Positions 23,310 through 34,824 of a stretch of DNA of 64,000 nucleotides are shown here, one piece after another. This stretch comes from Pseudomicrostroma phylloplanum (lineage: Eukaryota; Basidiomycota; Exobasidiomycetes; Microstromatales). Both the position numbers and the translations under genes were made by a program. The stretch is from assembly GCA_039545275.1 (NCBI GenBank), contig BCHS01000005.1:558001-622000 (forward strand). The letters are read 5' to 3'. Under the pieces are notes generated by a model, which saw nothing but the letters and a program-made list of their open reading frames with translations, was not told where the DNA came from and did no database searches. Position 1 is the first letter of the stretch, and each line of letters opens with the position of its first letter.

Positions 23310-25777
23310 TCACTTGTAAGCGACGGCAAAGGCGGGCGAGTGCCAGTCGGGCTTGTGAGCGGGTCCGCTGTCCTCGGCCTTGGCCTGGGCAGCGTCGATC
23401 TTTCGGATCCATCCCTCCTTGGTGCCCATCTGGGGCAGAACCGAGTCACGGGTGGTGACGGGGATCTTGAAGGTACCAGCCTTGGCGGCGGCCTCCTTAG
23501 CCTGCTGGGGCTTGTCGGAGGACAGCTTGCTCTTGACGGCATCCATCTTGTTACCGGACTCGGCGTCGTAAGCGGCGTTCCTGGCCTCGGTGAGGTGAGC
23601 GTCGAGCTTCTCGAGAGCCTCGCGGATACCAGCCTCGGCAGCCTTGGCAATCGACTTCTTGATGATAGACTTGGCCAATGGTCGCAGGATCTTGATGGCA
23701 ACGTCGTGCTTGCTGCCTCGGACGGCAAAGTCGAGGTTGTCAATGACGGCCTTGACCTCCTTGACGACGAAGACGTGCCTCGATCGGCGGCCGCGGGGCT
23801 CGTTGCCACCCTCGATCTGAGCGGTGACGGTGAGACCCTTTCCACCGAGGAAGATGTCGGCAAAGCCGTGCTCCTTGAGCTTGAGACCAGACTTCTTGTT
23901 CATCTGGAAGTACACGTCGCGCATCTCCAGCTGGATCTGGCCCAAGACGAGCTTGAACGAGTGCTGGTGACGGCTCGAGATGCTCTTGAAGGCGGAGGCC
24001 TTGAAGTAGTTGTTGGCCTCGAACTCGACGACGTTTGGCAACAAGTTGATGGGGGCAGCTGCGATGTTCTCAACGACGAGGTCGACGGTAGAGTCGGTGT
24101 ACTCGATTCGGGGAAGAGGAACATACGAGATGGTCTTGAGGGTGTCGGGCAGGATGTGCTGCATGATGTCGGAGATGAGGTGAGGCTTGAACTCGAGCTT
24201 GCCCTCAGAGTCGTGGATGAGGTCGTTGAAGAGGTTCTTCCACTGCTGACCGAACTTCTGGTTGAGAGGGTCCTGAGCGAAGCCGTTGGTGAAGGTGGTG
24301 ATCTCATCGAAGAGACGGTCGACGTGGGGCTTGTACTTGCCCTGGTTTCGCTGCGAGCCACCGTGGGAAGTGAAGAAGATCTTGCCGCTCTCCTGGAGGG
24401 ATCGGGCAGAGGAGTTGGCCTCGTCCTTCATGATGTAGCCGGGCTCGAGGAGGCATCGGCGGATGTAGTTGTCCATGCGAGAGAACCAGTCCCTGAGCTC
24501 AGGGTCGTTCTTGGCGTCAGTGTAGAGCTGGTCAACGGCATCAAGGATGGGCTGAGTGGGACGGCCGTTGGAGAATCGCTCAAGCAGAGTTCGGAAGGCG
24601 TTCTCAGCAGACTGGACGTTGCCCTCGCCACGGACGTTCTGAGCAGAGCCGACGGTCTGGTCGTGGATGTGGGAAGCGTGTCCCTTGTAGGTCTCGAAGT
24701 AGGTGATCAAGTAGCCCACCGAGTCTTGCCAGTCACGGTGCCTCTGGCACTCGACAATGACCTTCTTCAATCGGTAGATGAAGTGGTCGCGTCGCTCCTC
24801 GGGGAACTTGTCCTGGAAGTAGTTGATGGTCTTGTCCTTGTGCTCCTCAATTCGCTCCCTGTGCTCCTGGGGGATCTTGTTGAGCAGAACGTCCTTCTGG
24901 ACCTGAGCCTGCTGCTTCACGGCATCCTGGCTTCCGGGGTTGGTGGGGTCGTTGGGGTCGACCCTGTTGGCAGCCTCGACGGCACGAGCCTTGGCCTGGG
25001 CGGCCTCGGCCTCGACCTTCTTCCTGTCAGCCTCCTTCTGCTCGGGAGACTTGGACTGAAGGGCGTTGGGAATGTCGTCGTGGAACTCGTTGTGAGGGGC
25101 GGGCTGGTCAGCCTGGGCCAGTCGATCCTGGTCAGGGCGAGCAATGTCACCTGCCTTTACGGCGGCATCAGCGAAGATGTCTCGGCCAATAACACCGGCA
25201 TCCTCGACGAGCTTGCGGAACTCTCCGTTGCGCAGGAAGAGCTTGAGTAGAGTCTGGAATGCTTGGCCAGCGGCCTCGGCATCCTTCTGAGCCTCAGTCT
25301 TGGAGATGGGGGCCTGGACACCAGCCTTGTCGGCTACGGAAGACTTGCGGGTGGCGAACAGGAAGTTCTGTGCCTCCTCGTTTGCGTTCTTCTCCAGGAG
25401 CATCTGGCGAGAGGTAGCAATGATGGCCCGGAAGTCCTCGACGAGCTTCTTACCATCGCTGGACAGCTCGCTGACGTTGATGGGGCTGTTCTGCTCGATG
25501 TAACGAAGGGCCTCGTTGCACTGCCTGTTGTCGGGGTACTTGCCCTCGCGGAATGCTTGGATGATACCGAAGAATCGAATCTGTGTGGAGATGAGCGTAG
25601 GTGCAGGAGACGGATGGTCAGCTATGCTGTTGACATTGGAGAGCTTCATCTCCGTTTGTGACAACTTACCTTGCGGTCAACATCGTTGGCGACGGTCTCC
25701 TTGCTCACGGAGAGAGCGACGGCAGTCTTACCGGGGTTCTCGCTGACACCAGTGTGGGACTTGGGCACAGCGGACAT
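23310..25777 (-). CDS. HAM1: HAM1-like conserved fungal protein (predicted lipid-binding BPI/LBP-like fold)
   Basis: Two exons, 25777-25670 and 25580-23310, intron 89 nt, phase 0; about 792 aa. The protein matches the fungal HAM1-like family, with a helical N-terminal domain and a C-terminal domain related to BPI/LBP lipid-transfer folds; in Cryptococcus a member has been described as a palmitoylated protein linked to hyphal fusion. Seen: helical start (FFGIIQAFREGKYPDNRQ), an Ala/Lys/Glu-rich coiled segment (~220-270), and strand-rich sequence ~540-730 (LPRIEYTDSTVDLVVENI, LGQIQLEMRDVYFQMNKK, DNLDFAVRGSKHDVAIKIL). No signal peptide or transmembrane segment. Codon use is extremely biased to C/G third positions, more than in its neighbours, which points to high expression and also creates a spurious 689-codon antisense frame. 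Confidence 0.8.
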
Positions 25778-25913
25778 GGCGAAGACTAAGTGGGGGTGGG
25801 GTTGATCGAGTAACGCGCAGTTGTGTAGTGGATCAAAGAGAGAGTGGTAGACTTGATTTTATCGTCTAAAATGCAGTAGTGTTGTTGTCGTTGTTGTGAC
25901 AGCTGAGACACTG

Positions 25914-25918
25914 ATTGG
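25914..25918 (-). promoter_or_regulatory. CCAAT box upstream of the HAM1-like gene
   Basis: CCAAT on the minus strand, about 137 nt upstream of the HAM1-like ATG, a usual distance for a Hap2/3/5 (NF-Y) site in fungal promoters. Motif match only. Confidence 0.4.
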
Positions 25919-26255
25919 ATATATCAGCCAGGGTATGAATCAATGAATGCTGACAGAAGACAGGAAGGAATATGTAGAGGAAAGAAGGAGGAGGCAAGAG
26001 GAATTTTCGAGGAGCAACAAGCTGTACTTATGGCGTGCCGCCTGTGTGCGCTGGTGCCAAGGGGCCTGGCGACGGTTGCCCCTACTTTCTTCTTTAGGTC
26101 ACCACCTCCACGCGGTCGAGGTGCACAATGATGCCGGCATCGGGGCTGGTATCTGGGCGATGCAGGGGAGGGACAGAGGCAGCACGCGAGGCTAGACCCT
26201 GGGCGGAGAAGCGCGGCGTCATGCAGGCAGGGCAGCCGTGGAAAACCTTGCCGCG

Positions 26256-26263
26256 TGACGTCA
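26256..26263. promoter_or_regulatory. CRE octamer TGACGTCA
   Basis: Perfect palindromic ATF/CREB site, about 480 bp upstream of the HAM1-like start and some 600 bp beyond the TSR3 stop. Motif match only; regulation is inferred. Confidence 0.4.
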
Positions 26264-26867
26264 GCGACGAGAAAATGATGCACCATAGATTCTTCTACAA
26301 GGGCCATTCACCCACTCGGCCCTGCCTCACCCGCCGTGCCGCCCACCCCACCCCTCGGCGTGTCCAAGCGCACCCGGGCTGATGTCAGAGGACTCCAAGC
26401 TCGCGATGACGATTACCTACCACGATCAAGGGGAGCTCTGTTCTCAATCTAAGCGAGAGGAAGCGTCTGACAGGATGAAAATATACGCGGCGGGCGTCAG
26501 GCCACTCTATACGCCACGCTCTTCTCATGCGGCCAAGACTTCTCTTCGTCGCAGCCTACCCGCCTCGGTGATCCTTGGGTACCCTATGCGCTTCCCATCT
26601 TCCATCTCTTGATCGGAACGGCACGAATGTTGTTCCTGTGCACATGGGTCGCTTAGGGCAGTGCGATAGCACTACTTGCAGCCCTTTGACGCATCAATCA
26701 GGCTGTACCCCCGACGATGCCGTTCCCGGCAAAGCTGCAACCTGTGCAGGTTACTCACGTGCAGTCTACCTGCTGTGCGGGGATACTGTTGCGTCTAGCG
26801 ATCTCATTGCAAGAGCTGCGAAGCCTTGGGCATTAGCAATGCAATTGGTGTGTGCGTCACCATGTGA

Positions 26868-28172
26868 TCACGACACTGTCGCATCCTTTGCAAATACTGT
26901 AGCCAAGTCATCTCGATCGTCTGCTGTGCCCGCCCCACCTTCCTTGGTGTCCTCTTCGTCTCCACTGCCTTCCATCTCCTGAAGGACGTCTCGGGTACCA
27001 CGTTCCCGCCTCGCCTTGTCATTCTCCGTCGCCATCTCTTGAGCCACCGCCTTGATCTCTTTCTCGTTCTTGCAGTGAATGTACTTCTCGATGATCTCTG
27101 CGTTTACGGTGGGGAAAGCATGGCCCCAGCCAAACTTGGAGAGCAAGATCTCGCCCAGCTTTGGCATCGAGCAGACGTAGAGAGCGGCAGCTAGTGCTTC
27201 CACACAATTGAGCTTGGAGACCTTGCCATAATTCACAGGGTTGGTCGCAACGAGCTCTGGTAGTAGCCTTTCGTGTGCAGACTTGATGCGCTTGAAAGGT
27301 ATCTCATCTAAGCGAGCTGTCATATTACAAAGGCAGGGATGCAGCCATCAGCAGTTGTCAAGCTCGCATGCTAGTCGTCACCAGATCGGCGTGCGGGCGT
27401 ACTGACCCCAGGAGCACTCCACCACAGCCAGGCCGCGCTCTTTCAGGATAGGAGCATCTGCCGGTGACAGCACTTGAGTAGCGTTGGGTCTGAGACGTCG
27501 GTGTGACATGACATGATCAGCAGTTGCAAGTTTTGTCTGCTCACAATTGACTCACGTTAGCACAATACCCCCGAAGCGCTGTCCAACCTTCAACTCTTTG
27601 ACAAAGCCTAAGCGAGCGAGCTTCTTGCCACTGCAGCGCTTGGGATCGCAGTGATTGAAATCCTGTTCGAGATGGGGACAACGACCCAAAGTCAGGGTGT
27701 GGTGTGGCTACTGCGCGCGAACTACTTTACTCACCCACATCGCTAATGGCATTGGTATGCCATCAGAGCCTTTCTCTCCAGAGAGACCATAGCCTCTGTG
27801 GTGATCTTCCTCTTCATCTTCGTCCTCGCTTTCCTCTTCTCCAGACGCCTCGTCCTCTTCCTCTGCGTCCCCCTCTCGAGCAAGAGCGGTCTCGGCTTGC
27901 CGCGGGGAAGATGGTCCCTCTCCGCGGTCCTCATCGCCGCTATTTTCTTCGTCATCCTCTTCATCCTCGTCGTCTGAACCTTTGACATCGTCAATGGCTG
28001 ACTCCGGTCTCCACCCTTCAGTGAAGACCTCCGAGCCGGCGCCCATGACCCTCGGTCCACGCGTGCGGCTCTTGCCACCCCGAGCACCTCCTCCCATTCC
28101 TCTGCCTCCGGAGCCAAGGCCTCCGTGCTTCGCAGACGAATTGGAATGCTTCGTCTTGTTTGGCTTGCCCAT
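26868..28172 (-). CDS. TSR3: 18S rRNA aminocarboxypropyltransferase Tsr3
   Basis: Four exons: 28172-27735, 27662-27556, 27489-27407, 27316-26868; introns 72, 66 and 90 nt; about 358 aa. Tsr3 transfers the 3-amino-3-carboxypropyl group of SAM to a hypermodified uridine of 18S rRNA, a late step in cytoplasmic 40S maturation. Seen: [26 protein letters not shown] across the first junction, [14 protein letters not shown] across the last, [30 protein letters not shown] and KFGWGHAF, all as in yeast Tsr3. The N-terminal ~140 residues are a Gly/Arg start followed by a long Glu/Asp/Ser run; the C-terminus is also acidic. Start: first ATG, with GKPNKTKH similar in flavour to the basic yeast start. Confidence 0.95.
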
Positions 28173-28405
28173 CGTAACGTGTGAGGTGAGATAGTTATAG
28201 GGAAAGTTGCTTAGGCGCGAGCGAGCACGGGAAGAAGTGAGATATCCGACGGAACGGGGAGCGGAAAGAGGGCTCTCGGATTTGAACTCCGTCAGCGCGT
28301 CGAGGTGTGTGTTGATTGATGATTGTGGGGGGACGATGCATTTACCCTCCTCACCTCTTCCCGTTCAACACGCTCCCACTCGCCGCTGTATAGATACAGA
28401 TTCGC
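28173..28405. promoter_or_regulatory. Short divergent promoter TSR3 / coiled-coil gene
   Basis: Only 233 bp separate the two divergent ATGs, so both promoters must overlap here. No clear TATA box. Confidence 0.45.
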
Positions 28406-30526
28406 ATGACAGAACCTCTACAGCTAGAGGGCACAAGCTCTCTGGCATCACTTCTAGCTTATGCCCCGCAATCCTCCAAGGCTGCTCTGGACTTTTCTTG
28501 CCTCGACAGCTTGACCTTCGGAACCCTGGCGGATGCATGCACCCAGATCCTGGCTCAGAAGCAGCAAGATGCTGACCTTCGTCTGTCGCTCAGCGGCAGG
28601 CTCAGAGAGCTCGAGAGGAAGATTGAGAGGCTAGAGAGTGAGAAGGGGGATATGCTTGCCAAGGTGGACAGCTGCAAAAGGAATGAGGAGATAGCAAAGA
28701 CGCAGGCCAGGTGAGTGAAGGATCACGAGACTCGAGTCAGAACGCAAGGAAAGTAGCTGACAAAAAGCTTGGTCCTATTACACAGCCTGATGAAGACACA
28801 ACTGAATGCCTCAGAGTCAGTGAAAAGGCAGCTTCAGCAGGACTTGGGCCGGTCGCGGAGGGAGAACCAGGCGCTCAAGGCCTCTACGCGTCACGCAAAG
28901 CTGGTCAACGATCGCTCCGTCGCTCGACAGCGGGAGCGGTTCGCAGACGCTGCCATTCTGGCTGCCCGCAATGGATGTTCTCGTCTTGTTGTGGTACCCG
29001 GAGTATTCCCTGCCAAGGGCAGCAGCAGCTCGCAGGACTCGTCATCCTCTCTTTACCGACAGCAGATTTCGGAGCTCGAGACGCAGAGGAGCAGTACTCT
29101 TGCAAGCAATTCGGCTATGCGAAGGCTATGTACCGAGAGCATTAACGCTCTTGGCGAAGCATCGGCCGCTCTATCGGGGGACAGCGCGCCTAGGTCACTA
29201 CAATCTGATCTGTTCCCCTCGGGCAGGCCTTTGAGAAAGGACTACACTCTGGCAGCGCATGCTTCTGCTCATCCTGCCGTAAGGGCCCTGTCAACAGCAA
29301 TTGCCGCCAACGAGAAGGCCTTGTTCGCGTGGGAAGGAGAAAGGAAAGCTCTCAAGGACAATGCTGCTCCAGTCGCCGACGAGGCAGCCTCAGAAGAAGG
29401 CGAACAGCAAAGCAAGTCTACCGGAGCTCGACCCAGAGCTACGCGAATCCCTCTACGGTCGACTTCTGGCTCTGCAAGACCAGTGATAGACTTCTCTGAG
29501 TCCGACGCTCAAGAGCGAGTGGCCTCGGAACTGCAGAAGCTGCAGAGGCAACTGCTCGAGAGGGAAGCAGACCTGAAGAAGCTGGAGGACCGTCTCGAGG
29601 AGCGTGAGCAGGAGGTGGAAGAGGTCAGACAGAGGGCAGAAGCTGCCGAGAGGAGGGAAACGGAGGCTGTCCAGCTGGCGAGGGAGGAGGCTGCTAGGAT
29701 CATTGCCGAGAGCCACTCGCAACAAGCAGAAGATCAAGAACAAGCTCCTACTGCACAAGATACGTCCAAGGCGGAGCACCTCGCCGAGGCCGACTTTGAT
29801 TCACAAGCAGAGGTAGATCGCACCGCTTCCAGCGATATGTCGTACGTCCTCGAGTCCGTCGGCCCGAAGTCGAGCGCCAGGAGAACGCAGTCTTACCAGC
29901 CTACCTACGAGGTTCCGGTCGAACGACTACTCAGCTCTGAGCTCAAGCGCAGCAGAGATGAGGTGGAGAGCGAAGAGATAGATGAGGCGAATGAGGAGCA
30001 AGCAGAGCAAGACGCTTCATCGGACACCGTCGCAACTGACGCTTCGCAAGCTGCTCCTCTCCGACCAACCGAGCTTGCAAGGAGCGAAGACGGACCACGT
30101 CGCCCGCGCAAAGCAACCGCCGAACCTTCCTCTTCCTCTTCCCCTTCGTCCAACAGTCCTGGCTCCGGCACCGCCGCCGCCTCCTCCTCCTCTTCCTCTT
30201 CAAAGCGCCAGCGTCTAAGCGGAGCAGAAGCAGAAGCAGAAGGGCCCTCGCGCCCCGCGCTCAGCTCAAGAGGTGTACCCAACCAGAGGAGCGTCTCTTC
30301 CTCTTCTTCTTCTTCTTCATCTGCACGCGTCAAAGAAAGCGCGACACAGCCAGCGGTGCCGTCAGTGGCTATGGTCTCTACGCCTGCTGCTCCTCCGGGC
30401 GACAAGGGCCTAGTAGGAGGAGGGGGAAAGAAGAGGGCGGCGAACCCTTCTGTGCTGCAGGCTGCGCTGGAGAGGAGAAGAAGGGCTGCTGCTGCTGCTG
30501 CCGCTGGAAATGGGGCGGGCAGGTGA
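28406..30526 (+). CDS. Coiled-coil protein, possible Msd1/ADIP (SSX2IP) family
   Basis: Two exons, 28406-28710 and 28786-30526, intron 75 nt, phase 2; about 681 aa. The first ~150 residues form helices with coiled-coil character (LRELERKIERLESEKGDML; SVKRQLQQDLGRSRRENQAL), which in order and spacing recall the ADIP domain of SSX2IP/fission yeast Msd1, proteins that anchor microtubules at spindle poles. A second strong coiled coil (~360-440; LEEREQEVEEVRQRAEAAER) follows. The C-terminal third is Ser/Glu/Ala-rich with serine runs (~590 and ~630) and a poly-Ala stretch before the end, GNGAGR. The family assignment rests on pattern only and could be wrong; that it is a real gene is well supported by the splice phase and composition. 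Confidence 0.6.
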
Positions 30527-30802
30527 GGAGAGAGCTGCTCCCGCTTGTCGATCGATGCGTTTGTACTGCTGCGACTGCTGTTGCTGCTGCTTGTCCCCTC
30601 TTTGGCTTATACCTTGATTGTTTCCTCGTCATTGATTGTCATCTACTACAACTGCTTGCCACTCAGGGTGAGGCTAGAGCTAGAGACTGTGAGGTGTGAG
30701 ATGTGTATGATATGAGTGCCATTGAGAGGGAGTGTGGTGGTTAATATACAAACAAGAAAGGAGAAAGGAGAGAAAGTGTGGCTGGGGCTGGGAACAGCCA
30801 CT

Positions 30803-32176
30803 TCAGGCAGCAGCTACCTGCTCGGGAAGGGAATTGTCCATTGGCTGGAACTGCGAGGGGTCGTTGTTGTCTGCGAGAGCGATTGAGGCGCAAATGTGGA
30901 GCAGAGACGGGTCAGTACCCGATGGGAGAGAAGGCTCCAGCTTTACGAATGACAAGATATACTCACAAGCCATCTCGTCTAGAGCTACGACGCAGCTCTC
31001 CCTCACGACCCTCGGTGCCTGCATATCCTCCGCCCACCTCTTGAGCTCCTTCATCACCTGACTCGTCAGACTCTCCTCATCCGCTCCCGCCTCCGCCGCA
31101 TCTCCCTCCTCGACAACAGCGCCCAGCGCCTCTGCCGCCTCATGCCGGACCATCTCGTGCTCCTTGTCATCCCCGAGCACGCGGAGCATAGCAGGTACGC
31201 ACGAAGCGTGTGCCAGCTCACCAAAGACAAAGCAGATCTCGTGTCTGAACAAGGCCGACTTGTCCTGCAGCGAGTCGCACAGAGCTTGCACGGCTTGACG
31301 ACCTTTGAGCTGAGCCTGTTGGCGCTCACTGGGTGTGAGGGATTGCTTCTCCGTCTCGCGCCGAGCGGCATGCACTGCGTTTCTCAGACTGAACATTGCG
31401 CGGTAGCGATCGAAGAGGGTCTGCGAGGCGTCGAGGAGCGTGTCACGGTAGACTGGGATAGAGGAGAGGAGCTCGGAGGAGGAAGTAGAGGCTGCTGAAG
31501 CGCCTGGCTGTGAAGAGGAGACCGGGAAGGCTGGAGCTGGGTCGATCGGTGCAAAGGGGCTGGACGGGGGCGCAAGGGTACTGAAGCCATATCAGCTCTG
31601 ACTCTGACATGATTCAAGCCTCTACACATGGCTTCCGACGATGGGGGAGCTCTCTACTCACTTCTCTTCTGCCTTTTCCTTCTTGGCACCATCCCCCTTG
31701 GGCCTCTTGACCTCATACTCGATCTTCCTAATGGCCAGCTCGCACGTCTCCCTCACACTGACATCCTCATCGTTCCTGTAGTGCTCCAGGATGGGCAGTG
31801 CGACTGGGTCGGCAATGGCTCCCATGGCTTCGGCCGCCTCGTGCCTGACCATTGCGTGCTCGGCTGTATCCTCCAGCACGCGCTTCAAGGTGGGGATGGC
31901 TCTGGAGTCCTGCATCTGGCCGAGGACATAGGCGAGCTCATGCTTGAGAAGAGCAGAGTCGGATGTGCTGAGGGCTTGGCCGATGATGCGGATGCCCTCG
32001 GGAAGAGAGGCAGGGTCGGAGGAAGAGGTGGAGAGGGACTTGATGGTGAAGAGGGCGCGGAACTGGGCATCGAGGGGTGTAGGGGGAGAGGGGGAGCAGA
32101 GTGTCTGCTCAAGGGAGGCTAGAGTGGGAGCCGCAAGCGAAGTGGATGCAGAGGAGGATGCGATGTCGATGGTCAT
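30803..32176 (-). CDS. LIA1: Deoxyhypusine hydroxylase (HEAT-repeat di-iron monooxygenase)
   Basis: Three exons: 32176-31662, 31580-30967, 30870-30803; introns 81 and 96 nt; about 398 aa. It hydroxylates deoxyhypusine on eIF5A, the last step of hypusine formation. Seen: two sets of HEAT repeats, each with two His-Glu iron sites: KHELAYVLGQ and VRHEAAEAMGA in the N-terminal half, FRHEICFVFGE and VRHEAAEALGA in the C-terminal half. The second intron is 96 nt, has no stop and is in frame, so a single exon could be read through it; I call it an intron because removal restores the family C-terminus (ALDEMA-Y-NNDPSQFQ against a typical ...ALDMYEHE..FQY) and the ends are GTGAGT...GCAG. Longer than the yeast protein (~325 aa), with Ser/Pro linkers between the halves. 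Confidence 0.94.
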
Positions 32177-32644
32177 GATGAGTGCGATGGATGAGTGATG
32201 GCGATGATGATGGTAGGCTTTGGGTGAGTGAGGACCCGAAGGTTGATTGTGTCCATGTCTCCCGCTGCGTCAAATTTTTTATCTGACTGTGGCCGCCAGT
32301 CCGCTGACAGGCGCAGGGCAGGCGCACCCACCCACCCACCCACCCACGCACGCGCTCCCTCCCTGAGCCAACCGGGCCACTCAGCCTGCATCTCACACTC
32401 CAACAGCCGACGGGCCGAACCCCGCTTCCACTCACGCAGGGGACACACAAACCACCGCACAGGACATTCGCAGCACACAAGGACCACTCCCTCACTACCA
32501 TCGGCAGCACCGCCAACCAACGAATCTCTGTCATCTTCATCGTCCGTCATCGTCCGCCTGGGTCAGACGCACAGCTGCCCAAATCCCCTTTATAGACGTC
32601 TAGACGGCCACTCTACCCGGCTCACCCCCCTCGACCCCTCCACC
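32177..32644. promoter_or_regulatory. Divergent promoter LIA1 / PXMP4-like gene
   Basis: 468 bp between divergent starts. Contains a CACCCA-type repeat (32325-32347) and, 50-56 nt before the plus-strand ATG, a TTTATAG element that could act as TATA box. No gene. Confidence 0.45.
32325..32347 (+). repeat. (CCCA)n microsatellite
   Basis: About five and a half tandem CCCA units in the divergent promoter. Confidence 0.8.
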
Positions 32645-33547
32645 ATGCAAGACCTCCGCGAATCTCTCACTCGCATCGCCCTCAATCCAGCTTATCACGA
32701 TGTCCTCACAGTCGCAAAGGTAGGTACTGGGTCCACACGATCATGAGTTGAGTAAGGCCCTTGAGACTGACTTCTGCGCCCTCTACTCTACCACCACTTC
32801 AGGCAGCCCGCAATGGAGCCGTCTACGGCGCCAAGATCCGCTTCCCGCACGCCCTCGTAATGACCTTTCTCTTCGGGCGTGGCACCCCTCGTGAAAAGTT
32901 CAAATTTATCCTCACCGCCACTCGCAACCATGCCTTGAACCTGGCTAAATTCGCTAGCTTGTACAAGTTCTTGATGATCTTGCTCAGGAGGACCAATGGT
33001 GGGAAGGAGAGGTCCATGGATAGTTTCCTTGCGGGATTGTTTGGTGGATGGGTCATCTTTGGAGAGAGGACGACGGTGAATGAGCAGGTGAGTGTAGACG
33101 AGGAGCGCAGCAGCGATGGCAGAGAAAGATCGAGATCCAGTCTGCCAGCTTGGCTAACAATTACCTCCTTTCCTCCAACCTCAGATCGTCCTCTATTCCT
33201 GCGCCCGATGCGTATCCGCCCTCCTCCCCCGCGCAACTGTCCCCTCGAGCTACCCAGCCAAGAAGCCCATTCCGACGGACTCGAAGTCATTCGAAATGTT
33301 CGCAGCAGTGGTGTGGGGAAGCGTCATGTGGCTGTTTGAGAACAGGAGGGTGAACCTGAATAACGGACTGGTGAATAGCATGGACTGTGAGTACCGACGT
33401 GGGACCGCCGAGGTAGGGATAGCTAGCCTGGAGGAGTCGCTGACAAGCACGCAAAATCCCGATCTCTCCTGTTCCTCATTGTCAGATCTATACGTCAACG
33501 CAGAGCACTGGGATGGTCTGCGCAACTTGGTCTGGCACAACACCTAG
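32645..33547 (+). CDS. Peroxisomal membrane protein, PXMP4/Pmp24 family (Tim17/22/23-related)
   Basis: Four exons: 32645-32719, 32803-33087, 33185-33386, 33486-33547; introns 83, 97 and 99 nt; 207 aa, as human PXMP4 (212). Seen: KAARNGAVYGAKIRFPHAL across the first junction, then LVMTFLFGRGTPREKFKFIL and TRNHALNLAKFASLYKFLM, all close to PXMP4; hydrophobic segments around ALVMTFLF, YKFLMILL, SFLAGLFGGWVIFG and MFAAVVWGSVMWLF predict several membrane spans. The family sits in the peroxisome membrane; its function is not settled. Each of the three junctions falls between well-aligned blocks, so the model is firm. Confidence 0.92.
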
Positions 33548-33748
33548 ATCATCATCTCACACACTTATGCACCTGCCTTTGTCACGACTGCCTGCACGTA
33601 ATGAGATACCTTCCTCGCCCCTCTGCAGAGCCATGGGTCGGTCGGTTCAGCACACACGCGCAGCTGAGACGATCTGACAGCCGTGCGTTTTGAGGTTATT
33701 TTGCAATTGGCTTCCAGGGTATAAGGATCTACAGGCCCATGCGCTCGC

Positions 33749-34824
33749 TCACCCGCTCCAGACTTTCACACTACCATCCGCACCAGATGTGACGACTTCT
33801 CCCATCTTCTTGGGGTTGCACTCGGTCCAGAGTATCGCCTTGTCATGTTCCGGCGTCGAAGATGCTCTGCCATTAGCCACATCGACCTCCTTCCCACTCA
33901 GCACGTCCCATCCTCTGAGTCTGCCCTTCTCGTCGCCTGCGAGGACGGCGTCTTCTGTCGAGGTGAGGGTGGAGTGACACCGGTACGACGTGTTGGTGTG
34001 GCCCGTGAAGGTCTGTAGGAGAGACCCGTCGGAGGTGTCGAAGAGTCGGTGGGTGGAGGACGTTGTGCTCACTAGGAGGAGAGAGCCCGAAGTCGAGGCG
34101 TGGACAGAGACGATTGGCTCTGCAAAGAGAAACGCAGCAGCACGAGCGTCAGCATCATCCCTTCGCCGCCCAGACGCTGTGCTGAACATTGTGACTTACC
34201 ATCAACGGTATCCTCCCTTATCTCTCCCTTTCGCATGTCATAGCACCTCACCACCCCATCCACACTCCCTGTCCAGATCTCCTCGCCTCTGATCGCCATC
34301 GTCTGAATCGCATCCTTTGCCTCCTTGCACTCCATGATCGGTCTCCAAGCGCCCTGAGCTCGAAGATCATAGAACCGAAGGATGGCGTCGAACCCTACTG
34401 TGCACAGTACACTGCTTCCCTGGGGGGAAGCCGAGCCGGCAAAGCGGACATCGTTGATGCGTCCTTCGTGGGCCGAGAAGCGCCGCAGGATTGTGCTCGT
34501 TGCGACGTCCCACAGAAGGACATTCTTATCACCTCCACCGCTCGCGAACCTGCTATTGTCAGGCGAAACATCGAGGGCGAGGATCTCATATGTGTGTCCA
34601 GACGAGTACGTCTTGATTGGCGCGGACTGTACTGCCTCCGTGCCGCTGCTGCTAGAGGACGCAGAAGAGGCGTTCCAGAGCTTGATGGTCCGATCGGCAC
34701 CTGCTGTGAGGAGGTACCTGCCATTGGAGTCATAGCGCGCTACATGGCAGGGCCCGGTGTGGGCTTTGAGCGTCAGCTGGCATCGTCTTGGGAGATGACG
34801 AGCGGGAGAGGGGTTGTTGGTCAT
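33749..34824 (-). CDS. WD40-repeat protein MORG1/WDR83
   Basis: Two exons, 34824-34200 and 34119-33749, intron 80 nt, phase 1; 331 aa (human MORG1 315). A seven-bladed propeller: repeats end in TIKLWNA, NVLLWDV, ILRFYDL, VVRCYDM, THRLFDT, RLRGWDV and VKVWSG. YSSGHTYEILALDVSPDNS and GGDKNVLLWDV align with MORG1, a scaffold proposed for MAP-kinase modules and spliceosomal complexes. Start: ATG at 34824 (MTNNPSPARHL); the frame stays open upstream to 35007 but leads into the neighbouring promoter and lacks WD character. Convergent with the PXMP4-like gene, divergent from the helicase. Confidence 0.88.

Larger units (their letters stand above)
25778..26867. promoter_or_regulatory. Intergenic: HAM1-like promoter and TSR3 3' region
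   Basis: 1.1 kb between two minus-strand genes. No gene recognised. It holds a CCAAT box (25914-25918, minus orientation) and a full CRE octamer (26256-26263). Confidence 0.45.

Noticed and set aside
23181..25250. 689-codon open frame on the plus strand
   Set aside because: Exact antisense of the HAM1-like gene; its Leu/Val/Gly/Asp-rich product is what antisense of C/G-ending codons gives.
28270..28300. tRNA B-box-like sequence (GTTCAAATCC on the minus strand)
   Set aside because: The flanking bases do not pair into a T-stem and no A box or acceptor stem fits upstream.
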